A stretch of DNA of 64,000 bases from Hymenobacter mucosus (lineage in GTDB: Bacteria > Bacteroidota > Bacteroidia > Cytophagales > Hymenobacteraceae), in the NCBI RefSeq assembly GCF_900188255.1, contig NZ_FZNS01000010.1, positions 62,001 to 126,000 on the forward strand, in the 5' to 3' direction. The notes below the pieces were generated by a model, which had not been told where the DNA came from, searched no databases, and was given only the letters and a program-made list of their open reading frames with translations. Positions 24,370 to 30,313 of the stretch are shown here, in pieces. Both the position numbers and the translations under genes were made by a program. Each line of letters opens with the position of its first letter. Within the stretch, counting starts at the first letter, position 1.

Positions 24370-24402
24370 GGCCGGGGGCGGGCTCGATGCCCGCCCCCGG
24401 CC
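24370..24402. terminator. GC-rich perfect hairpin
   Basis: Arms GGCCGGGGGCGGGC and GCCCGCCCCCGGCC with loop TCGAT. There is no T-run on either side, so it may stop or stabilise the transcript of the HNH gene that ends at 24455 on the minus strand, or be a structural element. Outside the transposon boundary. Confidence 0.5.
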
Positions 24403-24454
24403 AATCGGCACCGGGCCAGCCCCGCCGCTAGGGCAGGGCACTGGTAGGGGGCGG

Positions 24455-24895
24455 CTACACTGGCCGCCCGCCCTGCACTTCATCCAGTACCTTGCGGCAG
24501 CTTCCGCGCTGAGCCAGCATTTCACCGGCTACCTTCGTTTTCAGCACCCGGCGCACTTGGCGACGAATGTAGGCCAGCACTTCCTGCCCTTCGCGCTGGT
24601 GGTAAGCTGCGGATACTTCTACAAAGGCTTTCAGGCTGCGGTTGCCTCGGGCGCTGTTGCAGTTCAGGCAAGCCGTAATCAGATTTTTGTGGTCGGAAAT
24701 TGCCCCGCCCAAGCTGTAAGGCTTCAGGTGGTCGAGCGTCAGCGTTACGCCGGCTTCGATACCTTTACCGCAGTAAGCGCAGCAAAAACCGTCGCGCAAA
24801 TAGATGGCTAGACGCTTCTTAGGGGTAATCCAGTTCTGGCCCTGCGTGCGCTTTGGGCGGTCAGTAGTTGCGGCGGTGGTTGGGGTTGGGCACAT
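24455..24895 (-). CDS. HNH endonuclease
   Basis: A 146-residue protein with a complete HNH fold: a CAYCGK pair, then TLTLDHLKPYSLGGAISDHK (the D-H of the first motif), NLITACLNCNSARGNRSL (second CxxC and the N). Two CxxC pairs bind a structural zinc. Helical, basic flanks (PKKRLAIYLRDGF; RRQVRRVLKTKVAG) would hold DNA. Stand-alone HNH nucleases of this size are common on plasmids and phages; the target is unknown. It may be a mobile or restriction-type nuclease, and no partner methylase or intron is adjacent. A motif copy (24967-24986, opposite orientation) lies upstream. Confidence 0.85.
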   Translation of the reverse strand: MCPTPTTAATTDRPKRTQGQNWITPKKRLAIYLRDGFCCAYCGKGIEAGVTLTLDHLKPYSLGGAISDHKNLITACLNCNSARGNRSLKAFVEVSAAYHQREGQEVLAYIRRQVRRVLKTKVAGEMLAQRGSCRKVLDEVQGGRPV

Positions 24896-24966
24896 GGTCG
24901 GAGCGGTTAAGGAGAGAGGAAGGTTGCTTGCGTTGTATATAAGGGTATACGTTCGGACGCCCCTTA

Positions 24967-24986
24967 GCGTTTATAATTAGCAACAA
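24967..24986 (-). promoter_or_regulatory. Copy of the TTGTTGCTATTTAT motif
   Basis: On the minus strand the sequence reads TTGTTGCTAATTATAAACGC, about 72 bases upstream of the HNH start codon. Followed by GTATA...TATAC, an imperfect palindrome. Confidence 0.4.
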
Positions 24987-25047
24987 AAAAACCCTCTCTA
25001 TTTACCCCAAACAGCATTTTCCCCCAACTGCCCCGCTAACTGGCCAG

Positions 25048-25275
25048 CTATTCCTCGTCCTCTGGTACGGCTACTACAGCTTGCACGCAGTTCGGGCACC
25101 AGGCTTGTCCCTCCGGTATTTCCAGCGGTTCATCATTTTGATTCTCTACCGCCTGCGCGGCCTGGGCAGCCTCAGCCAAGTATGCTTCTCCCCCGCACGT
25201 GGGACAAGTACCGCAGACGGCAGAATCAATCTCGTCGTACACGAAATAGATATTTTCAACTGGTACATTTTGCAT
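25048..25275 (-). CDS. Small zinc-ribbon-like hypothetical protein
   Basis: A 75-residue acidic protein from the ATG at 25275 (MQNVPVENIYFVYDEIDSAV). It contains CGTCPTCGGEAY and a second pair, WCPNCVQAV, about 35 residues later: two CxxC knuckles suited to one zinc ion, joined by an Ala/Glu-rich linker. No family name is known to me. The element at 25292-25311 is 17 bases upstream of its start. Small zinc ribbons often act in DNA- or protein-binding; the role is open. Confidence 0.6.
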   Translation of the reverse strand: MQNVPVENIYFVYDEIDSAVCGTCPTCGGEAYLAEAAQAAQAVENQNDEPLEIPEGQAWCPNCVQAVVAVPEDEE

Positions 25276-25291
25276 GGGCCAACGGGCAAAT

Positions 25292-25311
25292 TTGTTGTTA
25301 TTTATACGCAA
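25292..25311. promoter_or_regulatory. Copy of the TTGTTGTTATTTATACGCAA motif
   Basis: A 20-base sequence identical to that at 29235-29254 before parB. It lies directly upstream of the zinc-ribbon gene. Confidence 0.55.
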
Positions 25312-25527
25312 ATCGTGCTCATTTCGCTGAGGATTAGCTTGTTTTTTTCAGGCCCTTGGCTCGCTTTTCACCCTGCTGCCCATTTGATTATCTGTCATTT
25401 ATAGCGGGTTTTATCAGGTGAGGGATAGGAGGGGTTCAGTCCGCAGGACCGTAGCGAAGCGGAGCCCCGGATAGCCCGACCCGCAGGGGCACCCCCAAAC
25501 AGACATATTGCATTAATCGGACTTTTA

Positions 25528-25560
25528 TTCTGCACCGCATCAGCAAACTGGGTATTTTTG
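25528..25560 (+). promoter_or_regulatory. Promoter of gldC
   Basis: TATTTTTG at 25553-25560 is a perfect TAnnTTTG -7 box of the Bacteroidota type. TTCTG at 25528-25532, 20 bases upstream, is a near-match for the -33 TTG. Transcription would begin about 15 bases before the gldC ATG. The stretch before it (25420-25500, GC-rich with CGTAGCGAAGCGGAGCCCCG) holds no gene and looks like an intergenic repeat. Confidence 0.5.
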
Positions 25561-25581
25561 ACAACACCAATTGCCCTCTTT

Positions 25582-25917
25582 ATGAAGAAGTCTGAACTCC
25601 GCTTTACCGTCACCCTCGACGAGCAAAAAGTACCCGAATCCATTACCTGGCAATCTTCCGATGAAGCCGGCGACCAACCCAACGAGCACACCGCACACGC
25701 CGTCAATATTTCGATCTGGAACAAACAGGAAGCAGGCACCATGCGAATCGGCCTCTGGACGAAAGATATGCCAGCGGCCCAGTTGAAGCGCTTCTACGTC
25801 GATACGATTGGCGCCTTGGGGGAAGATGTAGCCCGCGCCACCGACGATACGGCCATGGCCGACCGCATCAATGAGCTGTGTCACCAGCTGCTGCAAGCGC
25901 TCAACACGGAAGCGTAA
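25582..25917 (+). CDS. gldC: Gliding motility protein GldC
   Basis: A 111-residue cytoplasmic protein starting MKKSELRFTVTLDEQKVPES, then ITWQSSDEAGD, ISIWNKQEAGTMRIGLWTKD, MPAAQLKRFYVDTIGALGED and MADRINELCHQLLQALN. This matches the GldC family in order and length. GldC is found only in Bacteroidota that have the gliding/T9SS machinery, so this is a strong lineage marker. It has a canonical promoter and a terminator of its own (25984-26015), so it is a single-gene unit. Presence among plasmid genes is unusual, and whether it duplicates a chromosomal gldC is unknown. Confidence 0.92.
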   Translation: MKKSELRFTVTLDEQKVPESITWQSSDEAGDQPNEHTAHAVNISIWNKQEAGTMRIGLWTKDMPAAQLKRFYVDTIGALGEDVARATDDTAMADRINELCHQLLQALNTEA

Positions 25918-25983
25918 ACTGCACCTGCCTCCTCTCGCTGCGGCAGTTGGGAGTAGCCCCCGCACCCTATTTGCAGAAAAACA

Positions 25984-26015
25984 AAGGCACTTGGCTCGCG
26001 TGAACCAAGTGCCTT
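25984..26015. terminator. Terminator between gldC and the next gene
   Basis: Arms AAGGCACTTGG and CCAAGTGCCTT with a ten-base loop. It lies between the convergent ends of gldC and the membrane protein gene and can serve both. Confidence 0.7.
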
Positions 26016-26041
26016 GCTGTTGCTAAACTAAACGAGTACCC

Positions 26042-26416
26042 TTACACTCGGCTGGATATTCCGGCCTGCTTCAGCAGCTCCTGCAGGGTGGAGTACAGCT
26101 GCTTCTGCTGATGCAGCAACAAGGCCTCATCTACGACCAGCAGCATTACTACGCTAAGCCACCCCAGGCTTCCAGCTACCAGCAGCGGCGGGAAGGGCGC
26201 GCTCAGCAGCAACATTGCCAAGCTGGTAATCAATGCGCCCCGCGTAAGAGGCGGGAGCGGCCGCGGTACCCGCAAGTAGCAGAGTAGCATAGACAGCAGA
26301 ATACTGGTCAGGGCGCCGGATAGCAGTAGCAGCGGATACGCCTCGACGAGGGCTCGGAGCCCTTCCAGCAAAGAATCACCAATCTGATCCGGGAAAAGGT
26401 CAATGGGAGTGAGCAT
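26042..26416 (-). CDS. Small three-helix membrane protein, hypothetical
   Basis: A 124-residue protein with three strongly hydrophobic helices (about 28-47, LLLLSGALTSILLSMLLCYL; 60-73; 76-95) and a glutamine-rich amphipathic C terminus (LLHQQKQLYSTLQELLKQ). No family recognised. It is the last gene of a minus-strand group with the exported protein and ASCH genes. Confidence 0.55.
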   Translation of the reverse strand: MLTPIDLFPDQIGDSLLEGLRALVEAYPLLLLSGALTSILLSMLLCYLRVPRPLPPLTRGALITSLAMLLLSAPFPPLLVAGSLGWLSVVMLLVVDEALLLHQQKQLYSTLQELLKQAGISSRV

Positions 26417-26452
26417 GGCTGGCAGCGTAGTGTGGAAGGATAGAAAATGTGC

Positions 26453-26821
26453 TTATCGCCGGCGCTTGGGCGGTTGCAGCACCCCCGGCATCCATTTATA
26501 AAGAAAGGTGCTGTCACTCGGCGTTAGCCGTGACGTGTCGTGCGTGGTCCCAAGCTTCGTTAGGGTCGTCACGGCTTGGCGGGCTACTTTATGACTCATA
26601 CCCGGGGGCAAGGTCCAGCTCACGGTTGCTGTATCGTAGTTCTGCACTGTCTGGGCCGGGACGGGCCCGCCCTGGGCGTGAGCCCCAGCGCTGAGCAGTA
26701 GCAGGGCGGGTAGTACCTGGCGGCGGCGTTTACGCTGCCAGAAGCGTCGCACTTTCTTTCCAAGGTGAATAGCAGGCAGGCTCATCAGAAACAGGGCAAA
26801 AAGAATGGAAATAGTAGTCAT
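26453..26821 (-). CDS. Hypothetical exported protein
   Basis: A 122-residue product from the ATG at 26821 (MTTISILFALFLMSLPAIHL), a hydrophobic N-terminal anchor, then a basic run (KKVRRFWQRKRRR) and a second signal-like segment ending SAGAHAQ, so the true cleavage point is uncertain. The rest (about 55-122) is a small beta-rich domain (ATVSWTLPPGMSHKVARQAV). No family recognised. It starts 14 bases after the ASCH gene ends. Confidence 0.55.
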   Translation of the reverse strand: MTTISILFALFLMSLPAIHLGKKVRRFWQRKRRRQVLPALLLLSAGAHAQGGPVPAQTVQNYDTATVSWTLPPGMSHKVARQAVTTLTKLGTTHDTSRLTPSDSTFLYKWMPGVLQPPKRRR

Positions 26822-26834
26822 GAGTGAAAGGGCC

Positions 26835-27335
26835 TTAGCGAGCTGCCAGCGCGAGGCCGGCATACACCTGGTCACGGATTATGTCCGGCAGCGTCCAGAT
26901 GCGCTGCTGACCCGCGCAGCCTAGCAGCTCGGGCAAGGCCTGGGCGTGCTCCAGCCCCCAGGCAAAGCGCCCCGGCGCGTAGTCGCCAAATGCCCGTTCC
27001 TGCGCGGTAAGCGTTGAAGGGTCCAGGTTAAGCACATTGGCCAGGGGAGCACCGGCAGGCGCACCAGGTGCTAGAATGCGGGACATACTCCGCAGTTGGG
27101 TAAGCCCGATTACGCCCCCTCGGGGCAGCGTATCATAGCTCAGGCCGTATGCGGCCAGTGCGGCGCTGATATGCTCATCGGCGGTGCATAACTCCCGCAC
27201 CTTGCGGGACGTGCGTTTGCTGGCGTGAATGGCCAGCGCCCCGCGCTGATGAATCAGCCAGGCGCGGGTTTCATTGGTTTTCAGGCCCAGAACGACAAGC
27301 GTAGCCCAGGGCTGCATGAGGGAAACTGCAAGCAT
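26835..27335 (-). CDS. ASCH-domain protein
   Basis: A 166-residue protein opening with MLAVSLMQPWATLVVLGLKT, NETRAW and LAIHASKRT, the conserved core of ASCH (a PUA-like RNA-binding fold): the Q-P-W, the E-T-R and the A-I-H-A stretch. A later GGVIGLTQL and FGDYAPGRFAWGLE complete the barrel. ASCH proteins are thought to bind RNA, some acting as modified-nucleotide hydrolases or coactivators. This copy may recognise modified RNA; inference only. It lies upstream of the small exported protein gene on the minus strand. Confidence 0.85.
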   Translation of the reverse strand: MLAVSLMQPWATLVVLGLKTNETRAWLIHQRGALAIHASKRTSRKVRELCTADEHISAALAAYGLSYDTLPRGGVIGLTQLRSMSRILAPGAPAGAPLANVLNLDPSTLTAQERAFGDYAPGRFAWGLEHAQALPELLGCAGQQRIWTLPDIIRDQVYAGLALAAR

Positions 27336-27490
27336 AGGAGAAGAAATAAGGGATGGCCGGGGGTCTGCCGCAAAGGGGGCAGTTGGGATAAAAACGGCGA
27401 AAGTCCCCCTACTGCCCCGCCGCCAATGGGCCAGGGAAGGTAGGGTAAAGCAGCTCTTAATGCAACTAATTTTGATAGCGTAAAATCAAA

Positions 27491-27524
27491 GGAGCCGCAA
27501 CAGTCGGCTGACTATTGCGGCTCC
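27491..27524 (-). terminator. Terminator after parB
   Basis: GGAGCCGCAA and TTGCGGCTCC with an inner AGTC/GACT pair form a long stem just beyond the parB stop. On the minus strand the stem is followed by TTTGATTTT. Confidence 0.75.
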
Positions 27525-27538
27525 CGGTGCTGGCTGCG

Positions 27539-29200
27539 TTACGCTGCTTGGGCGGTAACTTCCTCCTGCTCGGCTTCGGCATGAGCTAGGTCGTCGTCCT
27601 CAGCGTCTAACTCCGGTGTTGTACCGGCCCCTGCGGCTGACTCCTTGCGGGGGCGCAGGGTGCGCGGGTCGTACTCGCGCTCAAACAACTCCTGCGCCGC
27701 CTCAGTCAAGCCCTCCCGCACTTGCGGGGTGCCGACCAAGCTGGCGGCGGTCTGCTGGTAGTCAGTCCATTCATTGCTCAGGCCGCGGTGGGTAACGGAG
27801 AACAGCAGCAGTTGCGTCAGCAACGCCTCGGTAGGCGCGTATTTCAGTACTTGTTTGACGACCCATTCCCGGTACGGCACTCCCTTCGTATCCGGCCCCT
27901 TCTTGCCAACTGGCTCCCAGCCCCAGGTGCGCGACAACTCGGCCAGCGTCAGCAGATCAATGTTGCGGCCCTGCATCAGGCTTTCGGCCACAACTGCTGC
28001 CAGCACCTGTACCCGCCCCTGCTTGGCTTCGTCGGTGCCCCCTTGCAGGGCGTGATAGCTCCGGTCTGCCAGCACCCGCTTTCCTGCCTCTTTCAGCAGC
28101 CGCTTCTGGCGGGTTTCCCGGTTTTTCTCCCCTTGACTAAGCTCGGTCTTTCCTGATGCTACAGCCTTAACCGCCTCTTGGGTCAACGTTACCCGTACCA
28201 CTTTTGCCGCTTTGGAGCCATCGACATACACGCCGACCACAGACCCCTTTTTGGCTTTGGTTTCCTGGTATTTATCGGACTTCAACGAACCCGCTGGCGC
28301 GTCTGACCACCGGCTCGATAAGCGTACTACCGTGGCATCCCCGGCCAGCTCCTTCTGCTCGTTGAATACCCGTTCAACTTGGTTGGTCAGCTTAGTTTGC
28401 CAGCACACGCTATCAAGGCAGTGGTCTTTGTTATCGTCGGCCATATCCGAGAACAGCAACACGTTGCAGCTGCTGCGCTTGGGGCAATGGGTGCAGGCTC
28501 CGGCTGCGGGAAATACGGTGGCATCATCGAGCGGCCACGGTGCGCTGCCAAGCACTTGGCTTTCCCGGCGCACGAAATTGGTAATGCTCCAGTCCGAAGT
28601 CACCTGCTTGGGGTGTCGGACGCTCAGGCAGCGTTGCTGCACGTCGAGGGGCCACCGGCTAAGTTCCTCTGCTGCCGATAACGTGAGCTTGTCTTGGCGT
28701 AGGTCCGTCAACCACTCCGCTAACAGGCCGCTAATGGCGCGGCGCTGGGTTACCCAATATGCCGATTTCCCCAGGTAGGCACAAATCTCGTCGGTCGTCA
28801 TATTTTCAGCGGCTAATTTGCCGACTGCTACCGCCTCATCAGCCGGATGGGGATTTTCCCGAACGATGTTCTCAGCTAGGCGAATTGCCTCCGCTGTTTG
28901 CGCGGTCATTCTCCGCACAGTAGCCAGAATGGTCGGCAGCCCGGCTAATTCGCTGGCGGCGTGGCGGCGAAAACCAGCAACAAGCGCGTGGGTACAGCCC
29001 TTAATCGGCTCATCAAGGGGCCGAACCGTTACCGGCTGAATCAGCCCCCCTGCCTTGATGCTGTCGGCCAAGGCCTCCAGCCCTTCACGGCTCATGGTGC
29101 TGCGGTAATTGTCGGCTACATAGATTGCCGATAGGGGGAACTCCTGCAACGTAACTGCGGTGTTTTCTTCGGGCAGAATGCTCATCGTTGGCTGGCTCAT
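27539..29200 (-). CDS. parB: ParB/Spo0J-family partition protein with an extra cysteine cluster
   Basis: A 553-residue protein from the ATG at 29200 (MSQPTMSILPEEN); a longer frame upstream is not ParB-like. The ParB N-terminal nuclease/CTP-binding fold covers about residues 18-115 with GFRRHAA (76-82) and ENIVREN (110-116). The HTH follows at 132-156 (TTDEICAYLGKSAYWVTQR). Unlike plain ParB it then carries a cysteine-rich segment (C236, C239, C245, C261, C266; ACTHCPKRSSCNVL, HCLDSVCWQTK), seen in the larger plasmid/PRTRC-type ParB relatives, and a long charged helical tail ending in an acidic run. A role in plasmid partition is inferred from its domains. No parA gene is adjacent. Confidence 0.85.
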   Translation of the reverse strand: MSQPTMSILPEENTAVTLQEFPLSAIYVADNYRSTMSREGLEALADSIKAGGLIQPVTVRPLDEPIKGCTHALVAGFRRHAASELAGLPTILATVRRMTAQTAEAIRLAENIVRENPHPADEAVAVGKLAAENMTTDEICAYLGKSAYWVTQRRAISGLLAEWLTDLRQDKLTLSAAEELSRWPLDVQQRCLSVRHPKQVTSDWSITNFVRRESQVLGSAPWPLDDATVFPAAGACTHCPKRSSCNVLLFSDMADDNKDHCLDSVCWQTKLTNQVERVFNEQKELAGDATVVRLSSRWSDAPAGSLKSDKYQETKAKKGSVVGVYVDGSKAAKVVRVTLTQEAVKAVASGKTELSQGEKNRETRQKRLLKEAGKRVLADRSYHALQGGTDEAKQGRVQVLAAVVAESLMQGRNIDLLTLAELSRTWGWEPVGKKGPDTKGVPYREWVVKQVLKYAPTEALLTQLLLFSVTHRGLSNEWTDYQQTAASLVGTPQVREGLTEAAQELFEREYDPRTLRPRKESAAGAGTTPELDAEDDDLAHAEAEQEEVTAQAA

Positions 29201-29234
29201 ATGGGCTACGGAAAGGGGGTGAAAGATATTTGCG

Positions 29235-29254
29235 TTGTTGTTATTTATACGCAA
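29235..29254. promoter_or_regulatory. TTGTTGTTATTTATACGCAA element before parB
   Basis: Identical over all 20 bases to 25292-25311. It lies 35 bases upstream of the parB ATG. Confidence 0.55.
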
Positions 29255-29322
29255 CAATGCCGACCAGAGTTGCAGAAACGCCCTTTTTACTGAAATTATC
29301 CTCTCGTTCTTTACGCAGAAAA

Positions 29323-29357
29323 AAAGGCCCGACCACCTTGGCAGGTGTCGGGCCTTT
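29323..29357. terminator. Terminator between the 29376 gene and parB
   Basis: Arms AAAGGCCCGAC and GTCGGGCCTTT, with A-runs and T-runs outside. It directly follows the minus-strand 29376-29681 gene. Confidence 0.75.
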
Positions 29358-29375
29358 GGCCTCGTGCTGGCGGGG

Positions 29376-29681
29376 CTATTCCGCTCCCCAGCCGACAAAT
29401 AAGTATTCGCCTTCCTGCTGGCTGGTTGGGGCACGGAGGCAGACCGCGTTGGCCTCCCGCTTGTCCAGTACGTCCATGCGCTCCTCGTCCTCCAGAAACG
29501 CCGCAGCTTCCTGCCCGCTGGCCTGCCACTCCGCAGTCAGGTCGTGGTACTCAATGATGGTATAGAACCCGCCGCTGTACGCGTCGATGCCATCCTGCTC
29601 ATTAGACTCATGCTGCAACCGCCGGAAGGCGTCATTCATTGACGTACCCAGCCCGCTGACGGCAATATCTACTGCTCCCAT
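29376..29681 (-). CDS. Hypothetical acidic protein
   Basis: A 101-residue protein from the ATG at 29681 (MGAVDIAVSGLGTSMNDAFR). Soluble, acidic, probably alpha/beta (SGGFYTIIEYHDLTAEWQAS, ERMDVLDKREANAVCL). No family recognised. It is monocistronic: a terminator follows directly and a motif copy (29716-29735) precedes it by 35 bases. Plasmid housekeeping is plausible but unproven. Confidence 0.6.
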   Translation of the reverse strand: MGAVDIAVSGLGTSMNDAFRRLQHESNEQDGIDAYSGGFYTIIEYHDLTAEWQASGQEAAAFLEDEERMDVLDKREANAVCLRAPTSQQEGEYLFVGWGAE

Positions 29682-29715
29682 TGTTGAGTTTATTTGTAAG
29701 CTAAAATCCAAAAAC

Positions 29716-29735
29716 CGTGTTGCTCTTTATACGCA
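29716..29735. promoter_or_regulatory. Motif copy GTGTTGCTCTTTATACGCAT
   Basis: Shares GTTGCT-x-TTTATACGCA with the other copies, 35 bases upstream of the 29681 ATG. Confidence 0.5.
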
Positions 29736-29858
29736 TTTTTACCCCTCTGCGTTATGGTTTCGCAGCACGTATGCGAGAATAATTTATGAAACAAGTATGA
29801 TCCCGGCAGCTTGGCAAAAAAACAACAATAGGGTTTTGAATTAGAATAACGTCATTTT

Positions 29859-29878
29859 TTGTTGCTTTTTATACGCAA
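29859..29878. promoter_or_regulatory. Motif copy TTGTTGCTTTTTATACGCAA
   Basis: Lies in the AT-rich stretch 29740-29890 between the 29681 gene and the TonB-receptor region. No gene is confidently placed between 29712 and 30313. Confidence 0.5.
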
Positions 29879-29935
29879 TCAATTGTAACTAGCGGCGTGG
29901 TTCTACCCCTAACGCCCAAAATGATGCTACTAGAA

Positions 29936-29967
29936 TTGATTGCATTATCCGGGACTTTCTATCTTTG
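29936..29967 (+). promoter_or_regulatory. Canonical Bacteroidota promoter before the TonB-receptor cluster
   Basis: TTG at 29936-29938 and TATCTTTG at 29960-29967 are 21 bases apart, a perfect match to the TTG / TAnnTTTG consensus. Transcription would start near 29974 and read through the small frame at 29974 into the TonB-receptor gene at 30314. Confidence 0.6.
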
Positions 29968-29973
29968 CCCATC

Positions 29974-30213
29974 ATGGTCGTAATCAGGCACCTTATCTAC
30001 CGGGCAATGCGGCTCTCTGAGCCGCTGCTGGCCAACTCTCGCTTGGTGCCTTGCCTCCGGTCGGATGGCTCCTGGACCCGGGGCCGCAATGGTAACGTGC
30101 TGGTCTGGATGGAAACAGCGGCCGGCCTTAGCCAGCAGGTGGTACCCGGCCGGCAATTAGGGTGGCAGCTGCATTTGCCAGGCCGGCCCTGGCTGCAACC
30201 CCCGGACGTGTGA
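29974..30213 (+). CDS. Possible small hypothetical protein in the leader of the TonB-receptor gene
   Basis: A 79-residue frame starting MVVIRHLIYRAMRLSEPLLA with no recognisable fold, rather basic with tryptophans near the end. The promoter at 29936-29967 ends so close to its ATG that the mRNA would be leaderless or nearly so. It may be a chance frame in a long 5' leader of the receptor gene. Confidence 0.25.
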   Translation: MVVIRHLIYRAMRLSEPLLANSRLVPCLRSDGSWTRGRNGNVLVWMETAAGLSQQVVPGRQLGWQLHLPGRPWLQPPDV

Positions 30214-30313
30214 TTGCCCTAGCTGCCCCTACTGAATTGTGATTACCCCCCGCTCCTCCTTCCTCCACCTATCGCCAACCCCAAACCCCTTTTCCATTTT
30301 CCAACAAGAAAAT

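Noticed and set aside
25420..25505. GC-rich stretch with CGTAGCGAAGCGGAGCCCCG before gldC, resembling a dispersed intergenic repeat
   Set aside because: Only one copy lies in the window, so a repeat family cannot be shown from this sequence.
29740..29935. AT-rich gap as a replication origin
   Set aside because: It has motif copies but no iteron series and no replication initiator gene next to it.
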